Assembly: GCA_902803345.1 (NCBI GenBank)
Contig: CADCPV010000450.1
Location: 1 to 5,827, forward strand
DNA from: an uncultured Eubacteriales bacterium
GTDB taxonomy: Bacteria > Bacillota_A > Clostridia > Lachnospirales > Lachnospiraceae
Length of the DNA: 5,827 bases
Reading direction: 5' to 3'
Shown: piece by piece, positions 1-5,782 of the stretch
Layout of the letters: every line of letters starts with the position of its first letter
How positions within the stretch are numbered: position 1 is the first letter of the stretch
Notes under the pieces: generated by a model
The model's input: only the letters and a program-made list of their open reading frames with translations
Database searches by the model: none
What the model was told of the DNA's origin: nothing
Translations under genes and position numbers: made by a program

Positions 1-144
1 AACCGGACGCTTCCGATTATTCTCGACGACGTATTCGCGGGCTTTGACACGGAGCGGCTGAATTCCTGCCTGAATCTGCTGCGTTCGCTGTCTCGTCAGG
101 TCGTCCTGTTCTCTTCACAGAGCAGAGAAAGAAGACTTTTATAA
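1..144 (+). CDS. C-terminal end of an SMC/YhaN-like AAA ATPase (partial)
   Basis: Frame 1 is open from the window edge to a TAA at 142-144, giving 47 residues; the 5' part lies outside. The segment contains LPIILDDVFAGFD (residues 5-17 of the fragment), a Walker B strand with its two acidic residues followed by the D-loop of SMC/RecN/YhaN-type ATPases. It is followed by a helix and the strand QVVLFSSQSRER, which matches the end of the YhaN-like family, where FTC/FTSQ-type residues sit at the H-loop position. Such proteins are usually large coiled-coil ATPases paired with a YhaO/SbcD-like nuclease and linked to DNA processing; that role is inferred from the family only. The Shine-Dalgarno of the next gene starts one base after this stop codon, so the two genes are probably co-transcribed. 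RecN or another SMC-like ATPase is an alternative that this short tail cannot exclude. Confidence 0.75.
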   Translation, partial: NRTLPIILDDVFAGFDTERLNSCLNLLRSLSRQVVLFSSQSRERRLL

Positions 145-162
145 AAAGGAGATCAGCTTTAT

Positions 163-1800
163 ATGATCAGTGCCAACAACGTCACTTTAAGGCTTGGCAA
201 AAAAGCGCTTTTTGAGGACGTTAATATCAAATTTACGGAAGGCAACTGCTATGGGATCATCGGTGCAAACGGCGCCGGGAAATCCACCTTCCTCCGGATC
301 CTTTCGGGGACGCTGGAGCCGACGCAGGGTTCTGTTTCGATCACGCCCGGACAGCGGCTTTCGGTCCTCGAGCAGGACCAGAATAAATACGATTCCGAGA
401 TCGTAATGGATGCAGTCATGCAGGGAAATGCCCGCCTTTTCGAGATCATGAAGGAAAAGGACGAGATCTACTCGAAGGCCGACTTTACCGACGAGGACGG
501 CGAGAAAGCGGCGGAATTGGAGGCGGAATTTGCCGAGATGAACGGCTGGGAAGCGGAGTCCGACGCGGCGACGCTTCTGAACGGCCTCGGAATCGACGAG
601 AGCCGGCACTACATGCTCGTCGGCGATCTTCCCGGTGCGGAAAAGGTCAAGGTGCTTCTTGCGCGCGCCCTTTTCGGAAACCCGGACATCCTGCTTCTCG
701 ACGAGCCGACGAACCACCTGGACCTCGCGGCGATCGACTGGCTGGAGGAGTGGCTGATCAATTTCAACAACACGGTCATCGTTGTTTCCCATGACCGGTA
801 CTTCCTGAACAAGGTCTGCACGGCGATCGCGGATGTCGATTACAATAAGATTCAATTATATTCCGGCAACTATGATTTCTGGTATGAATCTTCCCAGCTG
901 ATGATCCGTCAGATGAAGGAAGCGAACCGCAAGAAGGAAGAGAAGATTAAGGAACTGCAGGAATTTATCCAGCGCTTCTCCGCAAACGCCTCGAAATCCA
1001 AACAGGCGACCTCAAGGAAGCGCGCTCTGGAGAAAATCCAGCTTGACGATATCCGGCCTTCTTCAAGAAAATATCCCTACATTGATTTCCGCCCGGACCG
1101 GGAGATCGGAAACGATGTGCTGATGGTCGAAAACCTTTCAAAGACCATCAACGGCGTGAAGGTTCTGGACAATGTCAGCTTTACCTTGAACCGCAATGAC
1201 AAAGTTGCCTTTGTCGGATCGGATGAGTTTGCAAAAACCACGCTGTTTAAGATCCTGATGGGCGAAATGGAGCCGGATTCCGGATCCTACAAGTGGGGCG
1301 TGACGACGAGCCGCAGCTATTTCCCCAAGGACAACAACTACGAGTTCCAGTCGGACCTTCGGATTTACGACTGGCTGATGCAGTATTCGCCGGTGAAGGA
1401 TATCACCTATGTCCGCGGATTCCTGGGCCGCATGCTCTTTGCGGGTGAAGACGGCGAGAAAAAGGTCCGCGTACTTTCCGGCGGCGAGAAGGTCCGCTGT
1501 ATGCTCTCCAAGATGATGATTTCCGGATCAAACGTCCTGATCTTCGACGAGCCGACGAACCACCTCGACATGGAGTCGATCACGGCCCTGAACCAGGGCA
1601 TGATGAAATTCCCGGGCGTCATCCTGTTCTGCTGCCGTGACCATCAGCTGGTGCAGACGACTGCAAACCGCATCATCGAATTCCTGCCCGGCGGCATGAT
1701 CGACAAGATGACAACCTACGATGAATACCTGGCTTCCGATGAAATGGCAATGAAGCGTCAGGTTTATACACTGTCAGAGGCAGAGGAAGAGGAAGACTGA
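163..1800 (+). CDS. ybiT: ABC-F family ATPase, YbiT type
   Basis: This is a soluble protein of 545 residues with two ABC domains and no membrane segments; ABC-F proteins bind the ribosome near the E site and modulate translation. Domain 1 has Walker A GANGAGKS (34-41), Walker B with LLLDEPTNHLD (177-187) and the H-loop SHDRYF (His210). Its signature is LPGAE (156-160) instead of LSGGE. The linker at about 242-310 carries the YbiT hallmark RFSANASKSKQATSRKRALE (271-290). Domain 2 has a degenerate Walker A (G352 to T359, Ala357 in place of the Gly before Lys358), a perfect LSGGE (438-442), Walker B DEPTNHLD (462-469), and Arg492 where the H-loop His is expected. The length is close to E. coli YbiT (about 530). 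The linker is short, unlike that of antibiotic-resistance ABC-F proteins, so a resistance role is not suggested. The start is set by AAAGGAG at 145-151. The stop lies 8 bases before the TraX-like gene. Confidence 0.95.
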   Translation: MISANNVTLRLGKKALFEDVNIKFTEGNCYGIIGANGAGKSTFLRILSGTLEPTQGSVSITPGQRLSVLEQDQNKYDSEIVMDAVMQGNARLFEIMKEKDEIYSKADFTDEDGEKAAELEAEFAEMNGWEAESDAATLLNGLGIDESRHYMLVGDLPGAEKVKVLLARALFGNPDILLLDEPTNHLDLAAIDWLEEWLINFNNTVIVVSHDRYFLNKVCTAIADVDYNKIQLYSGNYDFWYESSQLMIRQMKEANRKKEEKIKELQEFIQRFSANASKSKQATSRKRALEKIQLDDIRPSSRKYPYIDFRPDREIGNDVLMVENLSKTINGVKVLDNVSFTLNRNDKVAFVGSDEFAKTTLFKILMGEMEPDSGSYKWGVTTSRSYFPKDNNYEFQSDLRIYDWLMQYSPVKDITYVRGFLGRMLFAGEDGEKKVRVLSGGEKVRCMLSKMMISGSNVLIFDEPTNHLDMESITALNQGMMKFPGVILFCCRDHQLVQTTANRIIEFLPGGMIDKMTTYDEYLASDEMAMKRQVYTLSEAEEEED

Positions 1801-1808
1801 GCGGCATC

Positions 1809-2561
1809 ATGAATGCACTTGCACTGAAGCTCCTTGCGATGTTTATCATGCTGATCGATCATACGGGTGTGGTGCTTCGGCATGCCGGCCTGATCGCGAA
1901 GCCCCTGTACCGCGCAATGCGAATTATCGGGCGCGGCGCCTTTCCGATTTTCTGTTTCCAGATCGTCGAAGGGGCGAAACACACGAAGAGGAAATGGTTT
2001 TACCTGCTGCGTCTCGTGCTTCTGGCTATTCTTTCAGATGTGTTTTTTGATCTGGCACTGTTCTCGAACTGGCTGGATTTCAAGCATCAGAACGTGTTTT
2101 TCACGCTGTCACTGGGGCTGATCATTGTCTATGTGATCCAGTGGGCGACCACGCTTCGCGGGAAGAAGATCATTCTGGGCGTGCTTGCGTCCGGTGTATC
2201 TGCAGCGCTTCTTTCGTATCTCGCATCGAAATTCCTCCATACGGATTACGGCGCATCGGGTGTGCTGCAGATTGCCGTCATGGGGCTTTTGGTGCTCCCT
2301 CTGGAGCGGATTCCGTATCTGCAGGAACGTGCATTTTCCGTGAGAATGATCCGTGTGCTTGTCTGTGCGGCGGCGATCACAGTCTGTGCCTGGATCTGCA
2401 AAGGCACGGAGTGGTTGGCGTATTATGCACTCCTTCCGATCGCGCTTTACAACGGAAAGAAGGGCTATCACAGCAAAGTGCTCCAGTACAGCCTGTATCT
2501 GTTCTACCCGGTGCATCTTCTGATCCTGGGACTGATCTTTATCCTGCCGCGCATCCGGTGA
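1809..2561 (+). CDS. TraX-family integral membrane protein
   Basis: This 250-residue hydrophobic protein has about seven or eight predicted membrane segments. The N-terminus LKLLAMFIMLIDHTGVVL (6-23), the RGAFPIFCF stretch (42-50), the SD pair in the third segment, NVFFTLSLG, YYALLPIALYNGKKG, and the terminal LYLFYPVHLLIL are the conserved features of the TraX family. The F-plasmid TraX N-acetylates pilin. Chromosomal homologues in Firmicutes are common, and their substrate is unknown. There is no pilin or conjugation gene here, so a conjugation role is not supported; an acyl or acetyl transfer role at the membrane is inference from the family. It starts only 8 bases after the ABC-F stop and has only a weak, distant SD (AGAGGA at 1788-1793), which suggests translational coupling. 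A possible small hairpin (ATCCGG at 2553-2558 with CCGGAT at 2564-2569) straddles its stop codon. Confidence 0.85.
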   Translation: MNALALKLLAMFIMLIDHTGVVLRHAGLIAKPLYRAMRIIGRGAFPIFCFQIVEGAKHTKRKWFYLLRLVLLAILSDVFFDLALFSNWLDFKHQNVFFTLSLGLIIVYVIQWATTLRGKKIILGVLASGVSAALLSYLASKFLHTDYGASGVLQIAVMGLLVLPLERIPYLQERAFSVRMIRVLVCAAAITVCAWICKGTEWLAYYALLPIALYNGKKGYHSKVLQYSLYLFYPVHLLILGLIFILPRIR

Positions 2562-2592
2562 TTCCGGATCCGAAATCTGACTGAAACCTTTG

Positions 2593-2598
2593 AAAGGA
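2593..2598 (+). promoter_or_regulatory. Ribosome binding site deciding the lipoprotein start
   Basis: AAAGGA lies 12 bases before the ATG at 2611. The same frame is open from a TTG at 2590, but that start would place this SD inside the gene and add seven polar residues before the signal peptide. The ATG at 2611 is therefore preferred. Confidence 0.7.
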
Positions 2599-2610
2599 AA
2601 TAAATCGAGT

Positions 2611-3300
2611 ATGAAAAAGAAACTGATCTGCATTCTCCTTGCTGCAGCGTTTGTCTTTACGCTTACAGGCTGCAAATCCACCCTTCGTCCGGCGCTTGAG
2701 GAATATGCCCGGAAATCGAATATCGCGGAACTGGATCTGTCGGAGATGCTGGATGAAGAAAACGGCTTCCATTTTGGGAAGATTAAATGGGGAATGACGC
2801 TGACGGAAGCGGGCGAGGCAACCGAATCCAATGTCAGCAGCATGCTTGGGTACGGACCGAATGATATCGTCGTCTACGAGTCGTCCCTTTTAATCAAAAT
2901 CCTCGGCAGAAAGAATGACAGTGCGAGTGTTTCAACCATTCTGAAGCAGAGTGACGTATACATGATCTCTTTTGTTTTTCAGTATAATGAGAAATACCCG
3001 AATCTGGAAATGCCTGAGCAGAAGCTCTTTGAAGAGTACCTGCCGAAACTCACGGAAACCTTCGGCGAGCCGGATGATTACCGCGAGGAGACACAGACGC
3101 AGGAACGCGTTTCTTCGCTCACGAAATGTTATGTCTGGGAGAGCGAGACGGCTGACGGCAAAAAGACAGAGCTTCAGTGGTCGGCGGCTTACATTTCCGG
3201 TGCAGATGAGCCGACGCTGGTAACCTTCGGCGTGGTCTGGTACTGCGATGCACTTCTGGAAGCGCAGGAGATGCAGGAAAGCGCAGAGAATGCAGAGTAG
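2611..3300 (+). CDS. Putative lipoprotein of unknown function
   Basis: From the ATG at 2611 this encodes 229 residues. The N-terminus MKKKLICILLAAAFVFTLTGC is a type II signal peptide: a lysine-rich n-region, a hydrophobic core, and the lipobox LTGC with Cys21 as the predicted lipidated residue, so the mature protein should be anchored to the outer face of the cytoplasmic membrane. The mature part begins with a short acidic helical stretch, then FHFGKIKWGMTLTEAGE (about 53-69). The phrase KWGMTLTEA resembles the short strand-turn-helix opening seen in several small secreted alpha/beta domains (BamE-like folds among them), but I do not recognise the family. The C-terminal half is rich in aromatic residues alternating with polar ones (YVWES, LQWSAAY, FGVVWY), suggesting a beta sheet, and the last 15 residues are acidic and probably flexible. 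It sits 49 bases after the TraX-like gene and 9 bases before nth. No catalytic motif is visible. Confidence 0.85.
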   Translation: MKKKLICILLAAAFVFTLTGCKSTLRPALEEYARKSNIAELDLSEMLDEENGFHFGKIKWGMTLTEAGEATESNVSSMLGYGPNDIVVYESSLLIKILGRKNDSASVSTILKQSDVYMISFVFQYNEKYPNLEMPEQKLFEEYLPKLTETFGEPDDYREETQTQERVSSLTKCYVWESETADGKKTELQWSAAYISGADEPTLVTFGVVWYCDALLEAQEMQESAENAE

Positions 3301-3309
3301 GATGGACAT

Positions 3310-3945
3310 ATGAAGAATACCCGGGAAGAACATGTACGGGAAGTGCTGCGGCTTCTGGATCGGGAGTACGGAACAGACGACATCTGTTATCTCGACCACG
3401 AAACGGATTACCAGTTCCTGTTTGCGGTGATCCTGTCCGCTCAGTGCACAGACGCGCGTGTCAATATGGTGACACCGCATCTGTTTGCGCGGTTTGACAC
3501 GCTCCAGAAGTTTGCAGACTGCGAGATCACAGACCTTGAGCGGGAAATCCATTCGATCGGTTTTTATCATGCGAAGGCGGCAAACATCAAAGCCTGTGCG
3601 AAGAGACTGCTTTCGGTATACGGCGGGAAAGTTCCCGGCACGATGGAAGAGCTTTTGACGCTCCCGGGCGTCGGCCGGAAAACCGCAAATGTTATCCTCG
3701 GAAATATCTACCGCAAACCTTCTGTTGTTGTGGATACGCATGTGAAGCGGATCTCAAAAAAGCTCGGATTTACGGAAGAAACCGATCCGGAAAAGGTGGA
3801 ATACGACCTGATGAAGGTGCTGCCTGAGGAAAACTGGATCCGTTACAACATGCAGATCATAACGCTCGGCCGCACGATCTGCACGGCAAGAAAGCCGGAC
3901 TGCGCGAACTGCTTTTTGCGGGAAGAGTGCCCTTCGGCTCAGTGA
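3310..3945 (+). CDS. nth: Endonuclease III (DNA glycosylase/AP lyase)
   Basis: Nth removes oxidised pyrimidines from DNA and cuts the resulting abasic site by beta-elimination, the first step of base excision repair in the cytoplasm. The 211-residue length equals that of E. coli Nth. Visible motifs: LSAQCTD (42-48); the helix-hairpin-helix LPGVGRKTAN (118-127), which contains the catalytic lysine at 124; VDTHVKR (141-147), which contains the catalytic aspartate at 142; and a [4Fe-4S] cluster motif Cys191-x6-Cys198-x2-Cys201-x5-Cys207. All key residues are present, so the enzyme should be active. Where E. coli has a His-His-Trp-Leu-Ile segment before the cluster, this protein has YNMQII, a variant I associate with Clostridia. 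The weak SD AGGA at 3299-3302 overlaps the lipoprotein stop. The close packing between the lipoprotein and the microprotein implies co-transcription. Confidence 0.97.
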   Translation: MKNTREEHVREVLRLLDREYGTDDICYLDHETDYQFLFAVILSAQCTDARVNMVTPHLFARFDTLQKFADCEITDLEREIHSIGFYHAKAANIKACAKRLLSVYGGKVPGTMEELLTLPGVGRKTANVILGNIYRKPSVVVDTHVKRISKKLGFTEETDPEKVEYDLMKVLPEENWIRYNMQIITLGRTICTARKPDCANCFLREECPSAQ

Positions 3946-3950
3946 AAGGA
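3945..3950 (+). promoter_or_regulatory. Ribosome binding site of the 40-residue microprotein
   Basis: AAAGGA lies 8 bases before the ATG at 3959 and overlaps the last base of the nth stop codon. It is the only good SD between nth and the AIR-synthase-like gene, so it supports translation of the microprotein. Confidence 0.75.
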
Positions 3951-3958
3951 CAGAATCA

Positions 3959-4081
3959 ATGTTCCAGTTTAACGGAAACAATAAGAAAAAACAGAAGAGA
4001 ATCACGGCGGTCATTATTATCGTGATTGTGGCAGCCATGCTGATTACGACCATCGTCGGTGCACTTCTGTACGCCCTATGA
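3959..4081 (+). CDS. Single-pass membrane microprotein, coupled to the next gene
   Basis: This short gene encodes 40 residues. It begins MFQFNGNNKKKQKR (1-14), a polar and strongly basic cytoplasmic head, followed by one uninterrupted hydrophobic stretch (about 15-40, rich in Ile, Val, Ala and Leu) that is long enough to cross the membrane once, and ends YAL just after it. The positive-inside rule places the N-terminus in the cytoplasm. It has a strong SD at 3945-3950. Its TGA at 4079-4081 overlaps the ATG at 4078-4080 of the next gene as ATGA, and the next gene has no SD of its own, so translation is probably coupled. I do not recognise a family. It could be a small regulatory subunit or simply a leader-like cistron that feeds ribosomes to the downstream gene. 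The hydrophobic, basic-headed composition argues for a real membrane peptide over a random ORF. Confidence 0.75.
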   Translation: MFQFNGNNKKKQKRITAVIIIVIVAAMLITTIVGALLYAL

Positions 4082-5094
4082 AAAAGGGAAAAGTACTGAC
4101 CAATCCGCTGATCCGCTCTGTTCTGCGGCATCCGTATCCTCAGAAAGAGGAACGGGCGCTCACGCGCGACGGGGCGGTTCTTTTCGCGGAAGAAGACGGG
4201 ACAATTTACGGCACTTCCCAGAGCACCCTGATCTACGACGGAGACTATGCGGAAGCCCTGTGCCTGTACCGAAGCCTCAATGCGGCGCTTGCAGCGGGAA
4301 TGATTCCGGAAACGCTGCAGCTTCTTCTGACAGTTCCGGTTTCGGAAACGGAACAGATGCTCAGTCAGCGCATGGAGATCCTTACGGAGCTCGCAGAATG
4401 CGAAAATCTGCGCATTGCGGGCGGTCATACCACAGTTTCGGATAAAGTCTCAGCTCCGGTGCTTTCGACCGTAATATCGGGCAAATTCGCGAAAAGAGAG
4501 GCGCTTTTGGCGGAGGGACGGCTCCGGAAGATGTTCACGGAAGCATCCGGACAGAACCTGCCCGGTCCGGCGCTTGTCATGACCGGTTTTTCGGGCCAGT
4601 GCGGCGCAGGGATTCTGCTTCGGGAGAAGCGGGAAGTGCTTCGGGGGCGTTTTTCCGAGGAGTTTCTTTCAGAGGCTGCGCTGTCCCGGGAGATGCTTTC
4701 CGTCCGTAAAGCGGCGGAGATGATGCGTGATTTCGGAGCCGTGATGCATCCTGTTTCCGAAGGCGGACTGTTTTCGGCACTGTACAGTTTCGCTGAGGGC
4801 TTCGGCTGCGGCTTTACGGTTGATCTTTATGAGGTCCCGATCCGGCAGGAAACAGTGGAGATCTGCAATTTCCTCGACGTGAATCCCTATGAGCTCCTGT
4901 CGACAGGCGCCTTAGTTGCTGCAGTGTTGGACGGGGAAGCCTGTGTTTCAGCACTTCAGGGTATCGGTGTACAGGCTTCTGTAATCGGCTGTCTGCAGCC
5001 CGGGAAGCAGAAAATCCTGCTGAAAAGAGATGAACAGCGTTATCTCGAACGCCCGAAGCAGGATCCGCTGATGTGCCTTCCAGACTTCGGATAA
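4078..5094 (+). CDS. Divergent AIR synthase/HypE-like protein (PurM superfamily)
   Basis: The 338-residue protein matches in layout the PurM/HypE/ThiL superfamily, whose members bind ATP and magnesium; clostridial members are often annotated as AIR synthase-related or hydrogenase maturation factor. The conserved frame is visible: RSVL near the start (13-16), GGHTTVSD (115-122), TGFSGQCGAGILLREK (169-184), VMHPVSEGGLFSAL (222-235), PIRQETVEICNFLDVNPYEL (254-273), and the closing LERPKQDPL. Several acidic positions I expect from relatives are changed: the STD-type motif reads TSQ (46-48), the N-D pair reads Asn68-Ala69, and the HD before V-S/T-E-G-G reads His224-Pro225. The exact alignment is from memory, so this is an inference, but it suggests weakened or lost ATP/metal binding. 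There is no SD; initiation seems to rely on the overlapping microprotein. No hydrogenase or purine genes are nearby, so neither role is assigned. Confidence 0.8.
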   Translation: MKKGKVLTNPLIRSVLRHPYPQKEERALTRDGAVLFAEEDGTIYGTSQSTLIYDGDYAEALCLYRSLNAALAAGMIPETLQLLLTVPVSETEQMLSQRMEILTELAECENLRIAGGHTTVSDKVSAPVLSTVISGKFAKREALLAEGRLRKMFTEASGQNLPGPALVMTGFSGQCGAGILLREKREVLRGRFSEEFLSEAALSREMLSVRKAAEMMRDFGAVMHPVSEGGLFSALYSFAEGFGCGFTVDLYEVPIRQETVEICNFLDVNPYELLSTGALVAAVLDGEACVSALQGIGVQASVIGCLQPGKQKILLKRDEQRYLERPKQDPLMCLPDFG

Positions 5095-5118
5095 GTACTT
5101 TTATTTTGTGATGCAGAT

Positions 5119-5124
5119 AAGGAG
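5119..5124 (+). promoter_or_regulatory. Ribosome binding site deciding the GTG start of trmL
   Basis: AAGGAG lies 6 bases before the GTG at 5131. It fixes a GTG start for trmL, which gives the expected N-terminus MNIVLLEPEIPSNTGN. Confidence 0.85.
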
Positions 5125-5130
5125 AATTTT

Positions 5131-5634
5131 GTGAACATTGTGCTTCTGGAACCTGAAATCCCGAGCAATACCGGCAATATCGGCCGTACCTGTGTCGCGA
5201 CCGGAACGGCGCTGCACCTGATCAAACCGCTCGGGTTTTCCCTTGATGAGAAGAATCTCAGGCGCGCGGGACTGGACTACTGGAAAGATCTGGAACTTTA
5301 CGTGTATGAGGATTTCCGGGACTTTCTCGCAAGGAATCCCGGTGCGCACATCTATATGGCAACGACCAAGGCGCACCGGACTTATGCAGATGTCTCATAC
5401 GGCCCGGATGATTACATTATGTTCGGGAAGGAGACCGCCGGCATTCCGGAGGAGATCCTCGTGGCATATGAAGATTTCTGCATCCGGATTCCGATGAGGG
5501 GAGACAATCGTTCTCTGAACCTCAGTAATTCCGCCGCAATCATTCTCTATGAAGCGCTTCGGCAGCAGGATTTTTCAGGACTGAGAAAAGAAGGAGAACT
5601 GCACAGGCTGAAATGGAGAAGCGGGGCTTCCTGA
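5131..5634 (+). CDS. trmL: tRNA (cytidine/uridine-34-2'-O)-methyltransferase TrmL
   Basis: TrmL is a cytoplasmic SPOUT-class enzyme that uses S-adenosylmethionine to methylate the ribose of the wobble nucleotide 34 in certain leucine tRNAs. The 167-residue protein carries the three SPOUT motifs: EPEIPSNTGNIGR (7-19), FGKETAGIPEE (98-108), and RSLNLSNSAAIILYEALRQ (127-145), the last two forming the trefoil knot that holds the cofactor. It is about ten residues longer than E. coli TrmL, and the final residues after HRLKW (158-162) are read in a different frame from the FHA-like sequence that begins there, so the tail may be a junction product. It starts with GTG behind a strong AAGGAG, 36 bases after the previous stop. 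I see no clear promoter in that gap. A TrmH-type ribose methylase is less likely because it would be longer, with an extra N-terminal domain. Confidence 0.95.
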   Translation: MNIVLLEPEIPSNTGNIGRTCVATGTALHLIKPLGFSLDEKNLRRAGLDYWKDLELYVYEDFRDFLARNPGAHIYMATTKAHRTYADVSYGPDDYIMFGKETAGIPEEILVAYEDFCIRIPMRGDNRSLNLSNSAAIILYEALRQQDFSGLRKEGELHRLKWRSGAS

Positions 5635-5741
5635 TCGGGACAGCTGCCGGCCGCTGCGACTGGCTGATTTCAGGAAATCCTGCGATCAGCCATATCCATG
5701 CAGAGATTATAGGAGTGGCGCGGGAAAACTACGTGAGCTAG
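5613..5741 (+). pseudogene. Relic of a forkhead-associated (FHA) domain
   Basis: Frame 3 from the ATG at 5613 to a TAG at 5739-5741 encodes 42 residues. The stretch GFLIGTAAGRCDWLIS (5-20) followed by GNPAISHIHAEII (21-33) matches the centre of FHA domains, which bind phosphothreonine peptides and typically read F-x-I-G-K/R, then D-x-x-I-x-x-N-x-A-I-S-R-x-H-A-x-I. The first strands of the domain and the later N-G loop are missing, and the reading ends after ENYVS, where relatives would continue into the D-x-x-S-x-N-G strand. The usual Arg/Lys after IG is Thr10 and the Arg after I-S is His27. The ORF overlaps trmL by 22 bases in another frame, and its nearest SD (AAGGAG, 5591-5596) is 16 bases away, so translation is doubtful. 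The best reading is a decayed remnant left by a deletion that joined the end of trmL to the middle of an FHA gene. It could be a bona fide small overlapping gene, which I think is less likely. Confidence 0.6.
5661..5692. repeat. Imperfect inverted repeat inside the FHA relic
   Basis: TGGCTGAT at 5661-5668 pairs perfectly with ATCAGCCA at 5685-5692. Inside it CAGGA (5671-5675) pairs with TCCTG (5678-5682), with a two-by-two internal mismatch between the stems. No T-run follows on either strand, so it is not a standard terminator. It may be chance in a short coding remnant, or an RNA hairpin between trmL and the downstream sequence. Confidence 0.5.
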
Positions 5742-5761
5742 CTCGCGTAGATGAAAGCGCC
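5717..5761 (+). terminator. Nested hairpin, possible weak terminator
   Basis: The inner stem is CTACGTGAG (5729-5737) with CTCGCGTAG (5742-5750), nine pairs including one T-G wobble, around a CTAG loop. A five-pair outer stem, GGCGC (5717-5721) with GCGCC (5757-5761), encloses it across A-rich internal loops (5722-5728 and 5751-5756). The right arm runs into TTTCCTTATT, a broken T-tract, so it may weakly end the trmL transcript. On the minus strand the inner stem is followed by TTTT (complement of 5725-5728), so it could also act on a gene coming from the right. Its left arm overlaps the end of the FHA relic. Confidence 0.4.
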
Positions 5762-5782
5762 TTTCCTTATTGAAAACAGGCA

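Noticed and set aside
187..855. A minus-strand open frame of 222 codons opposite the first ABC domain.
   Set aside because: It mirrors a highly conserved coding region and shows no family features of its own.
163..1800. The ABC-F protein as an antibiotic-resistance (ribosome protection) determinant.
   Set aside because: The linker is of the short YbiT type, without the long extension of Vga/Lsa/OptrA-like proteins, and the context is housekeeping.
2553..2569. Hairpin ATCCGG/CCGGAT across the TraX-like stop codon as a terminator.
   Set aside because: It has only six pairs and no T-run, and the next gene follows closely, so termination is not supported. An overlapping imperfect palindrome at 2561-2576 adds nothing clear.
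2590..2610. An upstream TTG start for the lipoprotein.
   Set aside because: The SD AAAGGA at 2593-2598 would then be inside the gene and the signal peptide would gain a seven-residue polar extension; the ATG at 2611 fits better.
2109..2843. A minus-strand open frame of 244 codons opposite the TraX-like and lipoprotein genes.
   Set aside because: It covers the end of one real gene and the start of another, and the translation is low-complexity Arg/Gln/His/Asp-rich, typical of an antisense shadow.
2932..3741. A long minus-strand open frame (269 codons) spanning the lipoprotein and nth genes.
   Set aside because: It lies antisense to two well-supported genes, crosses their boundary, and its product has no recognisable domain. 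Open antisense frames are expected at this base composition.
4078..5094. Assignment as purM or hypE.
   Set aside because: The sequence resembles the superfamily but has diverged at key positions, and no purine or hydrogenase genes are present.
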